Shown one piece after another: positions 14,001 through 20,196 of a stretch of 25,387 nt of DNA (the stretch's first letter is position 1; each line of letters starts with the position of its first letter). The position numbers and the translations under genes were made by a program. The notes beneath the pieces were generated by a model. The model was not told where the DNA came from, ran no database searches, and was given only the letters and a program-made list of their open reading frames with translations. The DNA is from JBDKGV01 sp039798005 (GTDB lineage: Bacteria > Fibrobacterota > Fibrobacteria > UBA5070): contig JBDKGV010000012.1 in NCBI GenBank assembly GCA_039798005.1, positions 1-25,387 on the forward strand. Reading direction: 5' to 3'.

Positions 14001-14480
14001 ATGGCCAAGATTCATGAGTTCAGCATTCCGGCCCTGGAAAAGGGCGAGATCCGTCTGGCGGATCATGCGGGGGAAGTCCTTCTGCTGGTGAATACGGCAA
14101 GCAAATGCGGATTGACGCCGCAGTTCGAGGGCCTGGAGGCGTTGCACAGGAAATACCGGGAAAAGGGCCTGACCGTGATCGGTTTTCCCTGCAACCAGTT
14201 CCGCAATCAAGAGCCGGGAACTCATGAGGAGATCGGTGCGTTTTGCCAGCGCAATTACGGGGTGAGCTTTCCGATCACCACCAAGATCGACGTGAACGGA
14301 TCACAAGCGCACCCGCTATGGCGCTACTTGAAAAGTGAGAAGCGCGGATTCCTCGGGTTTCAGGGGATCAAGTGGAACTTCACCAAGTTCCTGGTCGATC
14401 GCCAAGGCAATGTGGTCAAGCGCTTCGCACCGACGACCAAGCCCCAGGACATAGCCGCATCGATCGAAGAGCTCCTGTAA
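14001..14480 (+). CDS. Glutathione peroxidase family (thiol peroxidase) protein
   Basis: 159 residues; reduces hydroperoxides, in bacteria usually with thioredoxin rather than glutathione. Peroxidatic Cys36 sits in NTASKCGLTPQF. The second motif GFPCNQF supplies the conserved Gln and a possible resolving Cys. KWNFTKFLVD carries the Trp and Asn of the catalytic tetrad. There is no signal peptide, so it is cytoplasmic. The ATG has GGGAGAG 6 nt upstream. The gene lies right behind the 28-bp palindrome and 7 nt before ohrR, so it should be induced by organic hydroperoxides when OhrR is oxidised. Confidence 0.95.
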   Translation: MAKIHEFSIPALEKGEIRLADHAGEVLLLVNTASKCGLTPQFEGLEALHRKYREKGLTVIGFPCNQFRNQEPGTHEEIGAFCQRNYGVSFPITTKIDVNGSQAHPLWRYLKSEKRGFLGFQGIKWNFTKFLVDRQGNVVKRFAPTTKPQDIAASIEELL

Positions 14481-14487
14481 GCACGCC

Positions 14488-14946
14488 ATGCACGAGTCGC
14501 TTCGCTTGGACAATCAACTTTGCTTCGCCCTGTATGCGGCCAGTCGGGCCATGACCCAAGTTTACCAGCCTTTGCTTGAGCCGCTGGGTCTGACCTATCC
14601 GCAATACCTGGTCCTTCTGGTGCTTTGGGAGGAGGATGCGCTTTTGGTCAAGGAGATCGGTGCCCGGTTGGATCTGGATTCCGGCACGCTCACCCCTTTG
14701 CTCAAGCGCATGGAAGCCCAGTCCCTTGTGGTGCGAAAACGCCAGGAGAACGATCAGCGGCAGGTGAGGATCCATCTTTCGCCAAGTGGCCGGGCGCTTG
14801 AGGGCAAGGCGATCGAAGTGCCGCATGCCCTCGCGTGCCGGTACGGAAATGTGCCAAGCGCCTACGTGGAGGCGACCCGCTTGCGTGATGCCTTGATCGG
14901 ATTGCGCAAGCACCTGCGCAATGGGGCGACGGAGCCGCCGCGCTGA
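14488..14946 (+). CDS. ohrR: MarR-family organic-hydroperoxide sensor repressor OhrR (2-Cys type)
   Basis: 152 residues. LDNQLCFALYAASRAMTQVY places the sensing cysteine at Cys12, followed by the family motif LGLTYPQYLVLLVLWEED. The winged helix covers about 50-100 (VKEIGARLDLDSGTLTPLLKRME, wing VVRKRQENDQRQVRI). A second cysteine, Cys117 in HALACRYG, lies 105 residues from the first, the same spacing as Cys22-Cys127 of Xanthomonas OhrR, so this is the two-cysteine type that forms a disulfide. It probably represses its own operon through the palindrome at 13948-13975. The usual partner, ohr, is absent; the partner is the glutathione peroxidase. Confidence 0.93.
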   Translation: MHESLRLDNQLCFALYAASRAMTQVYQPLLEPLGLTYPQYLVLLVLWEEDALLVKEIGARLDLDSGTLTPLLKRMEAQSLVVRKRQENDQRQVRIHLSPSGRALEGKAIEVPHALACRYGNVPSAYVEATRLRDALIGLRKHLRNGATEPPR

Positions 14947-14947
14947 A

Positions 14948-14976
14948 TCATCGGCATTTGGCCCATGGGGACTTTA
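14948..14976 (-). promoter_or_regulatory. Reverse-facing sigma-28-like promoter upstream of flagellin 1
   Basis: On the minus strand TAAA (14976-14973), 17 nt, then GCCGATGA (14955-14948). This fits the FliA pattern used by the flagellin genes here, except that the spacer is 17 rather than 16. It would drive RNA antisense to the end of ohrR. The ACTTTAGC (14971-14978) holding its -35 is an exact inverted copy of the GCTAAAGT at 15033-15040. Confidence 0.4.
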
Positions 14977-15034
14977 GCGGAAAATCGGAAAATCTGATCA
15001 TCGGAACAATTGCGATCCAATGACAAATTCCGGC

Positions 15035-15062
15035 TAAAGTACGGTCAAGTTCCTTCCGATAC
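15035..15062 (+). promoter_or_regulatory. Sigma-28 (FliA) promoter of flagellin 1
   Basis: TAAA (15035-15038), 16 nt, TCCGATAC (15055-15062). It matches the FliA consensus TAAA-n15-GCCGATAA except for the first base of the -10 and one extra spacer base; the spacing is the same in all three flagellin promoters here. The leader to the ATG at 15154 is about 85 nt. Confidence 0.8.
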
Positions 15063-15109
15063 AACTCACAAGGGAACTGACGCCGCAAGGCGATCAGGAC
15101 TTTGGGGAT

Positions 15110-15123
15110 GGACAAGGATGTCC
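15110..15123 (+). promoter_or_regulatory. GGA-loop hairpin in flagellin 1 leader, probable CsrA site
   Basis: GGACAAGGATGTCC folds into a perfect 5-bp stem (GGACA/TGTCC) with AGGA in the loop. It contains ACAAGGATGT, which matches the CsrA-selected consensus ACARGGATGT. It lies 15 nt upstream of the Shine-Dalgarno AAGGAGGA (15139-15146), itself a GGA motif, so a CsrA dimer could bridge the two and block translation, as known for hag in Bacillus. Confidence 0.65.
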
Positions 15124-15153
15124 ATCTCCGGTGAATTCAAGGAGGAATGTGTC

Positions 15154-15978
15154 ATGCGTATTTACAACAACGTCAACGCGATCAATACCCAGAATCAGAT
15201 GGACGGCAACAGCCGTTTGATGGCGAAGTCCTTGGAGAAGCTCTCCACGGGATTGCGCATCAACCGCGCTTCGGATGACGCCGCCGGTCTTTCGGTGTCG
15301 GAGGGTCTGCGCTCGCAGATCCGCGGCTCGCAAGTCTCGCAGCGAAATTCGGACGATGCCACGGCGATGCTGCAGATCGCTGAAAGCGGTGCCCAGGAAG
15401 TCGTCAATTCGTTGCAGCGTATGCGCGAACTGGCGCTCCAGTCCGCCAACGGCACCTACAGCGACACCGATCGCGGCTACATCCAGCAGGAATTCACTCA
15501 GCTTGCATGTGAGATCACACGCATTGGCGAGGCGACCAGCTACAACGGCTTGGCTCTCCTCAAGGAAGATGACCTCGAAATCACCTTCCAGGTCAGTGCG
15601 TCCGCCTCCGGGGCATCGGGATCGTCCTCGATCTCGTTCACCGCGCAGGATCTCTCGAAGCTGGGCAAGGGAATGCTGGGAGACGTCTCCAGCCAAGGAG
15701 GCGCTCAGGATGCCGTGGATTCGATCGATTCGGCGCTGAATTCGGTCTTGGGCCTGCGGTCCAATATCGGCTCGGTCATGAATCGGTTGGACAAGACCAT
15801 CACGAACCTGGGGAACATGGTCTCGAACCTGTCGGACGCCGAGAGTCGGATTCGCGACGTGGATTTTGCAACGGAATCGACCCAGTTCTCGCGCAACCAG
15901 ATCCTCACGCAGTCGTCCCAGAGCATGCTGTCCCAGGCGAATCAACTGCCGTCCGGCGCGTTGCAACTCCTGAGATAG
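15154..15978 (+). CDS. Flagellin 1 (divergent copy)
   Basis: 274 residues; filament subunit exported by the flagellar type III system. The ATG at 15154 has AAGGAGGA 7 nt upstream. The N-terminal D0/D1 part (1-140) carries SLEKLSTGLRINRASDDAAGLSVSEGLRSQIRGS and the QRMRELALQSANGTYSD helix. The C-terminal D1/D0 part (about 180-274) has the SRIRDVDFATESTQFSRNQIL motif and ends QLLR. The centre is only about 40 residues, with no D2/D3 domains. It differs from the two downstream copies in the middle (LALLKEDDLEITF, SKLGKGMLGD) and has a cysteine (QLACEITRI), rare in flagellins. It may be a minor or hook-proximal filament protein. Confidence 0.95.
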   Translation: MRIYNNVNAINTQNQMDGNSRLMAKSLEKLSTGLRINRASDDAAGLSVSEGLRSQIRGSQVSQRNSDDATAMLQIAESGAQEVVNSLQRMRELALQSANGTYSDTDRGYIQQEFTQLACEITRIGEATSYNGLALLKEDDLEITFQVSASASGASGSSSISFTAQDLSKLGKGMLGDVSSQGGAQDAVDSIDSALNSVLGLRSNIGSVMNRLDKTITNLGNMVSNLSDAESRIRDVDFATESTQFSRNQILTQSSQSMLSQANQLPSGALQLLR

Positions 15979-16003
15979 TCCTGCCTGGTTGTTTCAATGG
16001 CAT

Positions 16004-16041
16004 GAAGCCGCTTCCGAGTCGTCGGGGGCGGTTTCTTTTTT
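16004..16041 (+). terminator. Intrinsic terminator after flagellin 1
   Basis: GAAGCCGC (16004-16011) pairs with GCGGTTTC (one G-U) around an inner CCGA-gtcg-TCGG stem, followed by TTCTTTTTT. It begins 25 nt after the stop codon. Confidence 0.85.
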
Positions 16042-16085
16042 GGTGGCCGGGGGATGTCAGGGCGCAATGCCCCGTATCGATGAGG

Positions 16086-16113
16086 TTTTCGGCATCCTGA
16101 ATGGGATTCTTTA
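16086..16113 (-). promoter_or_regulatory. Reverse-facing sigma-28-like promoter upstream of flagellin 2
   Basis: On the minus strand TAAA (16113-16110), 16 nt, then GCCGAAAA (16093-16086). Its CTTTAGCG (16109-16116) is an exact inverted copy of the CGCTAAAG at 16169-16176 that holds the flagellin 2 -35. It would send RNA back toward the 3' end of flagellin 1. Confidence 0.4.
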
Positions 16114-16115
16114 GC

Positions 16116-16136
16116 GATTTCCGGTGCCCGGAAATC
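16116..16136. promoter_or_regulatory. Perfect 9-bp inverted repeat upstream of the flagellin 2 promoter
   Basis: GATTTCCGG (16116-16124) and CCGGAAATC (16128-16136) with a 3-nt TGC spacer. It lies between the two opposed sigma-28-like elements, about 36 bp upstream of the flagellin 2 -35. It could be a protein-binding site or a hairpin; only three T bases follow, so it is a poor terminator. Confidence 0.5.
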
Positions 16137-16171
16137 TTTGCTTGGTTTCGGCAAATTCTGTCATTTCGCGC

Positions 16172-16199
16172 TAAAGTGAACGGAAAACCTTGCCGATAC
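16172..16199 (+). promoter_or_regulatory. Sigma-28 (FliA) promoter of flagellin 2
   Basis: TAAA (16172-16175), 16 nt, GCCGATAC (16192-16199); the best match of the three to the FliA consensus. The leader to the ATG at 16292 is about 85 nt. Confidence 0.85.
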
Positions 16200-16245
16200 A
16201 ATTGGTATGAACAGGCACTGAAACCCAGGTGCCATCGAGGGGAAC

Positions 16246-16257
16246 GCCAAGGACGGC
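16246..16257 (+). promoter_or_regulatory. GGA-loop hairpin in flagellin 2 leader, possible CsrA site
   Basis: GCCAAGGACGGC: three G-C pairs (GCC/GGC) enclosing AAGGAC; an A-C mismatch weakens a fourth pair. It lies 21 nt upstream of the Shine-Dalgarno GGAGGA (16279-16284), the same place as in flagellin 3. Confidence 0.5.
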
Positions 16258-16291
16258 CCAAGCTCGCCACGTCTTCACGGAGGAATCTGCC

Positions 16292-17119
16292 ATGCGTATC
16301 TATAACAACGTCGACGCCATCAACACTTCGAACCAGATGGACACCAACAGCCGCCTGATGTCCAAGTCCCTGGAGAAGCTCTCCACCGGACTTCGCATCA
16401 ATCGCGCCTCGGACGACGCCGCCGGCCTCTCGGTTTCGGAGGGCTTGCGCTCCCAGATCCGCGGCTCGCAGATGTCGCAGCGCAATTCGGACGACAGCTT
16501 GGCGATGCTGCAGATCGCGGAATCGGGCGCCCAAGAAGTGGTGAACTCGCTGCAGCGCATGCGTGAGCTTGCTCTCCAGTCCTCTAACGGAACGTACAGC
16601 GACACCGATCGTGAATACATCCAGCAGGAATTCACCCAGCTGACGGAAGAGATCAACCGCATCGGCGAAGCCACCACCTACAACGGCATTCCGTTGATCA
16701 ACGGCGAAGCAAGCGACTTCACCTTCCAGGTGAGCGCCTCCGCCTCGGGCTCGGCCAGCTCCTCGACCATCTCCTTCACCACCCTGGACCTCGCCTCGAT
16801 CGGTGATCCGGCCAAGGTCGGATCGGTCGAGAGCCAAGCCAGCGCCCAAGCTGCCGTGTCGCTGATCGACGAGTCTCTCAATCAGGTGCTCGGCCTTCGC
16901 TCCAACATCGGTTCGGTGATGAACCGCCTGGACAAGACCATCGCCAACCTCGGCAACATGGTCTCGAACCTGTCGGACGCCGAAAGCCGCATCCGCGACG
17001 TGGACTTCGCGACGGAATCCACCAAGTTCTCCCGCAACCAGGTGCTCACGCAGTCGTCCCAGAGCATGCTCGCTCAGGCCAACCAGCTGCCCCAGGGCGT
17101 GATGGCTCTCCTGCGCTGA
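16292..17119 (+). CDS. Flagellin 2
   Basis: 275 residues; main-type filament subunit. The ATG has GGAGGA 7 nt upstream. Conserved N-terminal helices (MRIYNNVDAINTSNQMDTNS, then NRASDDAAGLSVSEGLRSQIRGS) and the C-terminal SRIRDVDFATESTKFSRNQVL and GVMALLR end enclose a short Ser/Ala-rich centre (VSASASGSASSSTISF). It is nearly the same protein as flagellin 3, and long stretches of DNA (for example 16441-16610) are almost identical, while the centre has many silent differences. It has its own promoter and terminator, so it is transcribed as a single gene. Confidence 0.97.
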   Translation: MRIYNNVDAINTSNQMDTNSRLMSKSLEKLSTGLRINRASDDAAGLSVSEGLRSQIRGSQMSQRNSDDSLAMLQIAESGAQEVVNSLQRMRELALQSSNGTYSDTDREYIQQEFTQLTEEINRIGEATTYNGIPLINGEASDFTFQVSASASGSASSSTISFTTLDLASIGDPAKVGSVESQASAQAAVSLIDESLNQVLGLRSNIGSVMNRLDKTIANLGNMVSNLSDAESRIRDVDFATESTKFSRNQVLTQSSQSMLAQANQLPQGVMALLR

Positions 17120-17143
17120 TTTCTCTCAAGAACAGAGGGAATG

Positions 17144-17178
17144 AAAAAGGCCGCGCCCATTCGGGATGCGGCCTTTTT
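17144..17178. terminator. Intrinsic terminator after flagellin 2
   Basis: AAAAAGGCCGC (17144-17154) pairs perfectly with GCGGCCTTTTT (17168-17178) over 11 bp, giving a GC core followed by five T on either strand. It starts 25 nt after the stop and can work in both directions. Confidence 0.92.
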
Positions 17179-17203
17179 CGTGCCTTGAGATGTGCTGCGA
17201 TGA

Positions 17204-17247
17204 TTTGACAAAATGTGACATTCTATGGAATGACGGAAAATGTCAAA
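17204..17247. promoter_or_regulatory. Nested inverted repeat upstream of the flagellin 3 promoter
   Basis: TTTGACA (17204-17210) and TGTCAAA (17241-17247) enclose CATTC-tatg-GAATG (17219-17232). It lies in AT-richer DNA about 56 bp upstream of the flagellin 3 -35. Related TGACAAATTC and TTCTGTCATTT strings occur just upstream of the flagellin 1 and 2 promoters, so a shared regulator is possible. Confidence 0.45.
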
Positions 17248-17302
17248 TTGCAAGATGCCAGGCAGGAAGTGCCGCAACCGGGAAGAAACCTGCATTAACA
17301 GC

Positions 17303-17330
17303 TCAAGGCAAGGGAAAAAGGTGCCGATAT
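17303..17330 (+). promoter_or_regulatory. Sigma-28-type promoter of flagellin 3 with overlapping TATAAT
   Basis: TCAA (17303-17306, one mismatch to TAAA), 16 nt, GCCGATAT (17323-17330). A perfect sigma-70 -10, TATAAT, overlaps at 17328-17333, but no good -35 is at the right distance. The weaker FliA -35 suggests a different timing or strength from flagellins 1 and 2. Confidence 0.7.
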
Positions 17331-17376
17331 AATGGGTAGGAAGAGGCACTGGAACCCAAGTGTCGCCCAAGAGATC

Positions 17377-17388
17377 GCCAAGGATGGC
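17377..17388 (+). promoter_or_regulatory. GGA-loop hairpin in flagellin 3 leader, probable CsrA site
   Basis: GCCAAGGATGGC forms a perfect 4-bp stem (GCCA/TGGC) with AGGA in the loop. It lies 21 nt upstream of the Shine-Dalgarno GGAGGA (17410-17415). The surrounding leader is clearly related to that of flagellin 2. Confidence 0.6.
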
Positions 17389-17423
17389 CCAATCTCATCA
17401 CGTCTTCACGGAGGAAATTCGCC

Positions 17424-18251
17424 ATGCGTATTTACAACAACGTCGATGCAATCAACACGTCCAACCAGATGGACTCCAACAGCCGCCTGATGTCCAAGTC
17501 CTTGGAGAAGCTCTCCACCGGACTGCGCATCAACCGTGCATCGGACGACGCCGCTGGCCTTTCCGTGTCGGAGGGCTTGCGCTCCCAGATCCGTGGCTCG
17601 CAGATGTCGCAGCGCAATTCGGACGACAGCTTGGCGATGCTGCAGATCGCGGAATCGGGCGCCCAGGAAGTGGTGAACTCGCTGCAGCGCATGCGTGAGC
17701 TTGCTCTCCAGTCCTCCAACGGAACTTACAGCGACACCGATCGTGAGTACATCCAGCAGGAATTCACCCAGCTGACGGAGGAGATCAACCGAATCGGCGA
17801 GGCCACCAGCTACAACGGCATTCCGCTGATCAATGGCGAGGCCAGTGAATTCACCTTCCAGGTGAGCGCTTCGGCTTCGGGATCGGCAAGCTCCTCGACG
17901 ATCTCGTTCACCACCTTGGACCTTGCGGCGATCGGCGATTCGGCCAAGGTCGGTTCGGTGGACACCCAGGCCAACGCCCAGGCATCGGTGTCCATGATCG
18001 ACGAGTCGCTCAACCAGGTGCTCGGCCTTCGCTCCAACATCGGTTCGGTGATGAATCGCTTGGACAAGACCATCGCCAACCTCGGCAACATGGTCTCGAA
18101 CCTGTCGGACGCCGAGAGCCGCATCCGCGACGTGGACTTCGCGACGGAATCCACCAAGTTCTCCCGCAACCAGGTGCTCACGCAGTCCTCGCAGAGCATG
18201 CTGGCCCAGGCGAACCAGCTGCCCCAGGGCGTGATGGCTCTCCTGCGCTGA
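17424..18251 (+). CDS. Flagellin 3
   Basis: 275 residues, differing from flagellin 2 at only a few positions (for example SEFTF for SDFTF, AAIGDSAKV for ASIGDPAKV, SVSMIDES for AVSLIDES). The ATG has GGAGGA 8 nt upstream. Same architecture: D0/D1 helices at both ends and a short Ser-rich centre. It is expressed from its own promoter and followed by its own terminator. Flagellar export and assembly genes are not in the window. The near-identity suggests filament bulk from copies 2 and 3, with copy 1 playing a distinct part. Confidence 0.97.
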   Translation: MRIYNNVDAINTSNQMDSNSRLMSKSLEKLSTGLRINRASDDAAGLSVSEGLRSQIRGSQMSQRNSDDSLAMLQIAESGAQEVVNSLQRMRELALQSSNGTYSDTDREYIQQEFTQLTEEINRIGEATSYNGIPLINGEASEFTFQVSASASGSASSSTISFTTLDLAAIGDSAKVGSVDTQANAQASVSMIDESLNQVLGLRSNIGSVMNRLDKTIANLGNMVSNLSDAESRIRDVDFATESTKFSRNQVLTQSSQSMLAQANQLPQGVMALLR

Positions 18252-18281
18252 TTCTGATCGGTCTGAAAGGTCCGATTGATC

Positions 18282-18315
18282 ACCGCCTCCGGAATCCCGG
18301 GGGCGGTTCTATTTT
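18282..18315 (+). terminator. Intrinsic terminator between flagellin 3 and trpS
   Basis: ACCGCC (18282-18287) pairs with GGCGGT (18302-18307), with an inner CCGG/CCGG, followed by TCTATTTT (18308-18315). The T-run ends directly at the possible trpS start codons (18317 or 18326). Confidence 0.82.
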
Positions 18316-18325
18316 GATGAGTCTC

Positions 18326-19291
18326 ATGCGAATTCTCTCCGGAATCAAGCCCTCGGGCGAAATCCACTTCGGCAACTACCTGGGAATGCTCCGGCCCATG
18401 GTGGAGTCCCAGTCACGCGGCGAACTGCTGTGCTTCATCGCCAACCTCCACAGCCTGACCTCCGTCTTTGACGGCGAGCAGATGGCGACTTGGACGAGGC
18501 AGATGGCCATCGACATCCTGGCCTTGGGCATGGACCCGGACAAAAGCGTGTTCTGGCTCCAGTCCGACGTTCCCGAGGTCTGCGAGTTCTCGTGGTACCT
18601 CTCGAACTTCACGCCGGTGGGATTGCTCGAACGCTGCCATGCCTACAAGGACAAGGTCGCCAACGGCATCAGCGCGAACCACGGATTGTTCGCCTACCCC
18701 GTCCTGATGGCCGCCGACATCGTGGCCTATGGCGTGAACAAGGTCCCGGTGGGCAGGGATCAGAAGCAGCACGTGGAGGTCGCGCGCGACCTCGTGGGCG
18801 CCTTCAACCACCGTCATGGCGAGATCCTCGTGATGCCCGATGCCGAGATCGGCGAGGACGTCGCGACGATCCAAGGTTTGGATGGACAGAAAATGTCAAA
18901 GTCCTACGGCAACACGCTCGGGATCTTCGCGGATCCGGCCGAGGTCAAGAAGAAGATCATGGCCATCGCCACCGACTCCACGCCGCTGGAGGAGCCCAAG
19001 GACCCCGACTCCACACCGGTGTACGCATGGTACAAGCATGTCGCCAGTCCCGAGGCCGCCGCCGAGATGGCCGCGAAGCTTCGTGCGGGCGGATACGGCT
19101 GGGGACACGCCAAGAAGGAACTGGTGCAGGCCTACTTGGAGCATTTCGCACCCTACCGCGCCCGACGCGACGAGCTCGCCAAGGACGAGGCGCAGGTCGA
19201 TCGCATCCTGAAACAGGGCGCCGAGAAGGCTCGCGCCATCATGCTTCCCACGCTGGAGGCGGTCCGCAAGGCCGTGGGGGTGCGCCGGTGA
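18326..19291 (+). CDS. trpS: Tryptophanyl-tRNA synthetase
   Basis: Class I aminoacyl-tRNA synthetase that charges tRNA-Trp in the cytoplasm. 321 residues from the ATG at 18326, beginning MRILSGIKPSGEIHFGNYLG, the family's normal start; an ATG at 18317 adds three residues. Neither has a visible Shine-Dalgarno. The HIGH-type motif is HFGN (14-17) and the second signature is KMSKS (189-193, GLDGQKMSKSYGN). AADIVAYG and PVGRDQKQHVE, also typical of TrpRS, are present. The start abuts the flagellin terminator, so its promoter must lie within or before that hairpin. The stop overlaps pheA by GTGA. Confidence 0.95.
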   Translation: MRILSGIKPSGEIHFGNYLGMLRPMVESQSRGELLCFIANLHSLTSVFDGEQMATWTRQMAIDILALGMDPDKSVFWLQSDVPEVCEFSWYLSNFTPVGLLERCHAYKDKVANGISANHGLFAYPVLMAADIVAYGVNKVPVGRDQKQHVEVARDLVGAFNHRHGEILVMPDAEIGEDVATIQGLDGQKMSKSYGNTLGIFADPAEVKKKIMAIATDSTPLEEPKDPDSTPVYAWYKHVASPEAAAEMAAKLRAGGYGWGHAKKELVQAYLEHFAPYRARRDELAKDEAQVDRILKQGAEKARAIMLPTLEAVRKAVGVRR

Positions 19292-20196
19292 CCGCCCGCA
19301 AGAGGACCAAGGCCCCGAAGCGCCTGCGTGTCGCGTTCCAGGGCGAGCCCGGTGCCTACAGCGAACAGGCCGTCCGCAAGCTCTTGGGTCTGGAGGTCGA
19401 GGCCGTTCCCCTGCCCGACTTCGCCTCGGTCTGGGAGGCGGTGCGCGATGGCAGTGTCGACCGTGGCCTGCTGCCGGTGGAAAATTCGCTGGCCGGAACC
19501 GGCATCCTTCAAGACAACTGGGATGTCTTTGCCCAAGGGCATTTCCATGTGGTGGCCGAGACCATCCTGCAGGTGCGTCATTGCCTGATGGCTCCCAAAG
19601 GCACGAAGCTCAAGGACATCCACACGGTGCGATCGCATCCGCAGGCACTCCACCAGTGCCGCGGCAACATCGCCAAGAAGTTGCCCGGAGCCATGGCTCA
19701 AGCATGGTGGGACACCGCGGGCGCCGCCAAGGACTTGGCCACCAACCATGAGCATGGCGTGGCCGCCATCGCCTCAAAGCTTGCCGCTGAGATCTACGGC
19801 ATGGAGATCCTGAAGGAAGGGATGGAGGACAATCCCAACAACTTCACGCGCTTTCTGCTCGCCTCGATGGAGCCGGAGGTCCCGCCCGCTGGCGTGCCTC
19901 TCAAGACGAGCCTAGCTTTTGATCTCGACAAGGCCGGACCCGGTTCGCTCTTTCGTGCCTTGGGGGCATTTGCCTTGCGCGACGTGGACTTGGCGCGCAT
20001 CGAGTCGCGACCCATTCCCGGCTCCCCGTGGCGCTACCGCTTCTTCATCGACCTGCGGGCCGGTCAAGACGACCCGCGCTGCGCCCGGGCGTTGGAACAC
20101 CTCTCCGAGATGACCTCGGAGCTTTCGATCATCGGATCCTACCCCGCCTGCCCTGATTGGGTGGGAGAACCCAAGGCCAAAAAAAATGCGCGCTGA
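19288..20196 (+). CDS. pheA: Prephenate dehydratase with ACT domain
   Basis: Converts prephenate to phenylpyruvate for phenylalanine synthesis. 302 residues from the GTG at 19288, which overlaps the trpS stop (GTGA); the frame stays open farther upstream, but there it only mirrors trpS. Catalytic-domain signatures: FQGEPGAYSEQA (18-28), LPVENSLAGTG (62-72), SHPQALHQC (116-124) and the TRF triplet at 187-189 (NNFTRFLL). The C-terminal ACT domain begins GPGSLFRALGAFA and contains ESRP (239-242), the phenylalanine-binding motif used for feedback inhibition. There is no chorismate mutase domain, so it is monofunctional. Confidence 0.95.
   Translation: MTARKRTKAPKRLRVAFQGEPGAYSEQAVRKLLGLEVEAVPLPDFASVWEAVRDGSVDRGLLPVENSLAGTGILQDNWDVFAQGHFHVVAETILQVRHCLMAPKGTKLKDIHTVRSHPQALHQCRGNIAKKLPGAMAQAWWDTAGAAKDLATNHEHGVAAIASKLAAEIYGMEILKEGMEDNPNNFTRFLLASMEPEVPPAGVPLKTSLAFDLDKAGPGSLFRALGAFALRDVDLARIESRPIPGSPWRYRFFIDLRAGQDDPRCARALEHLSEMTSELSIIGSYPACPDWVGEPKAKKNAR

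Noticed and set aside
17301..17335. Sigma-54 promoter in the flagellin leaders (GGCAC words)
   Set aside because: The GGCACTG words lack the TTGC partner at the required distance and lie downstream of the sigma-28 elements.
15154..18251. The repeated flagellin segments as a CRISPR-like or phage repeat array
   Set aside because: The repeats are whole genes with promoters and terminators; no short regular spacers or phage genes are present.
18490..19287. Upstream extension of the pheA frame through trpS
   Set aside because: The extra 266 codons are an off-frame reading of trpS; the GTG at 19288 with GTGA overlap gives a normal prephenate dehydratase.
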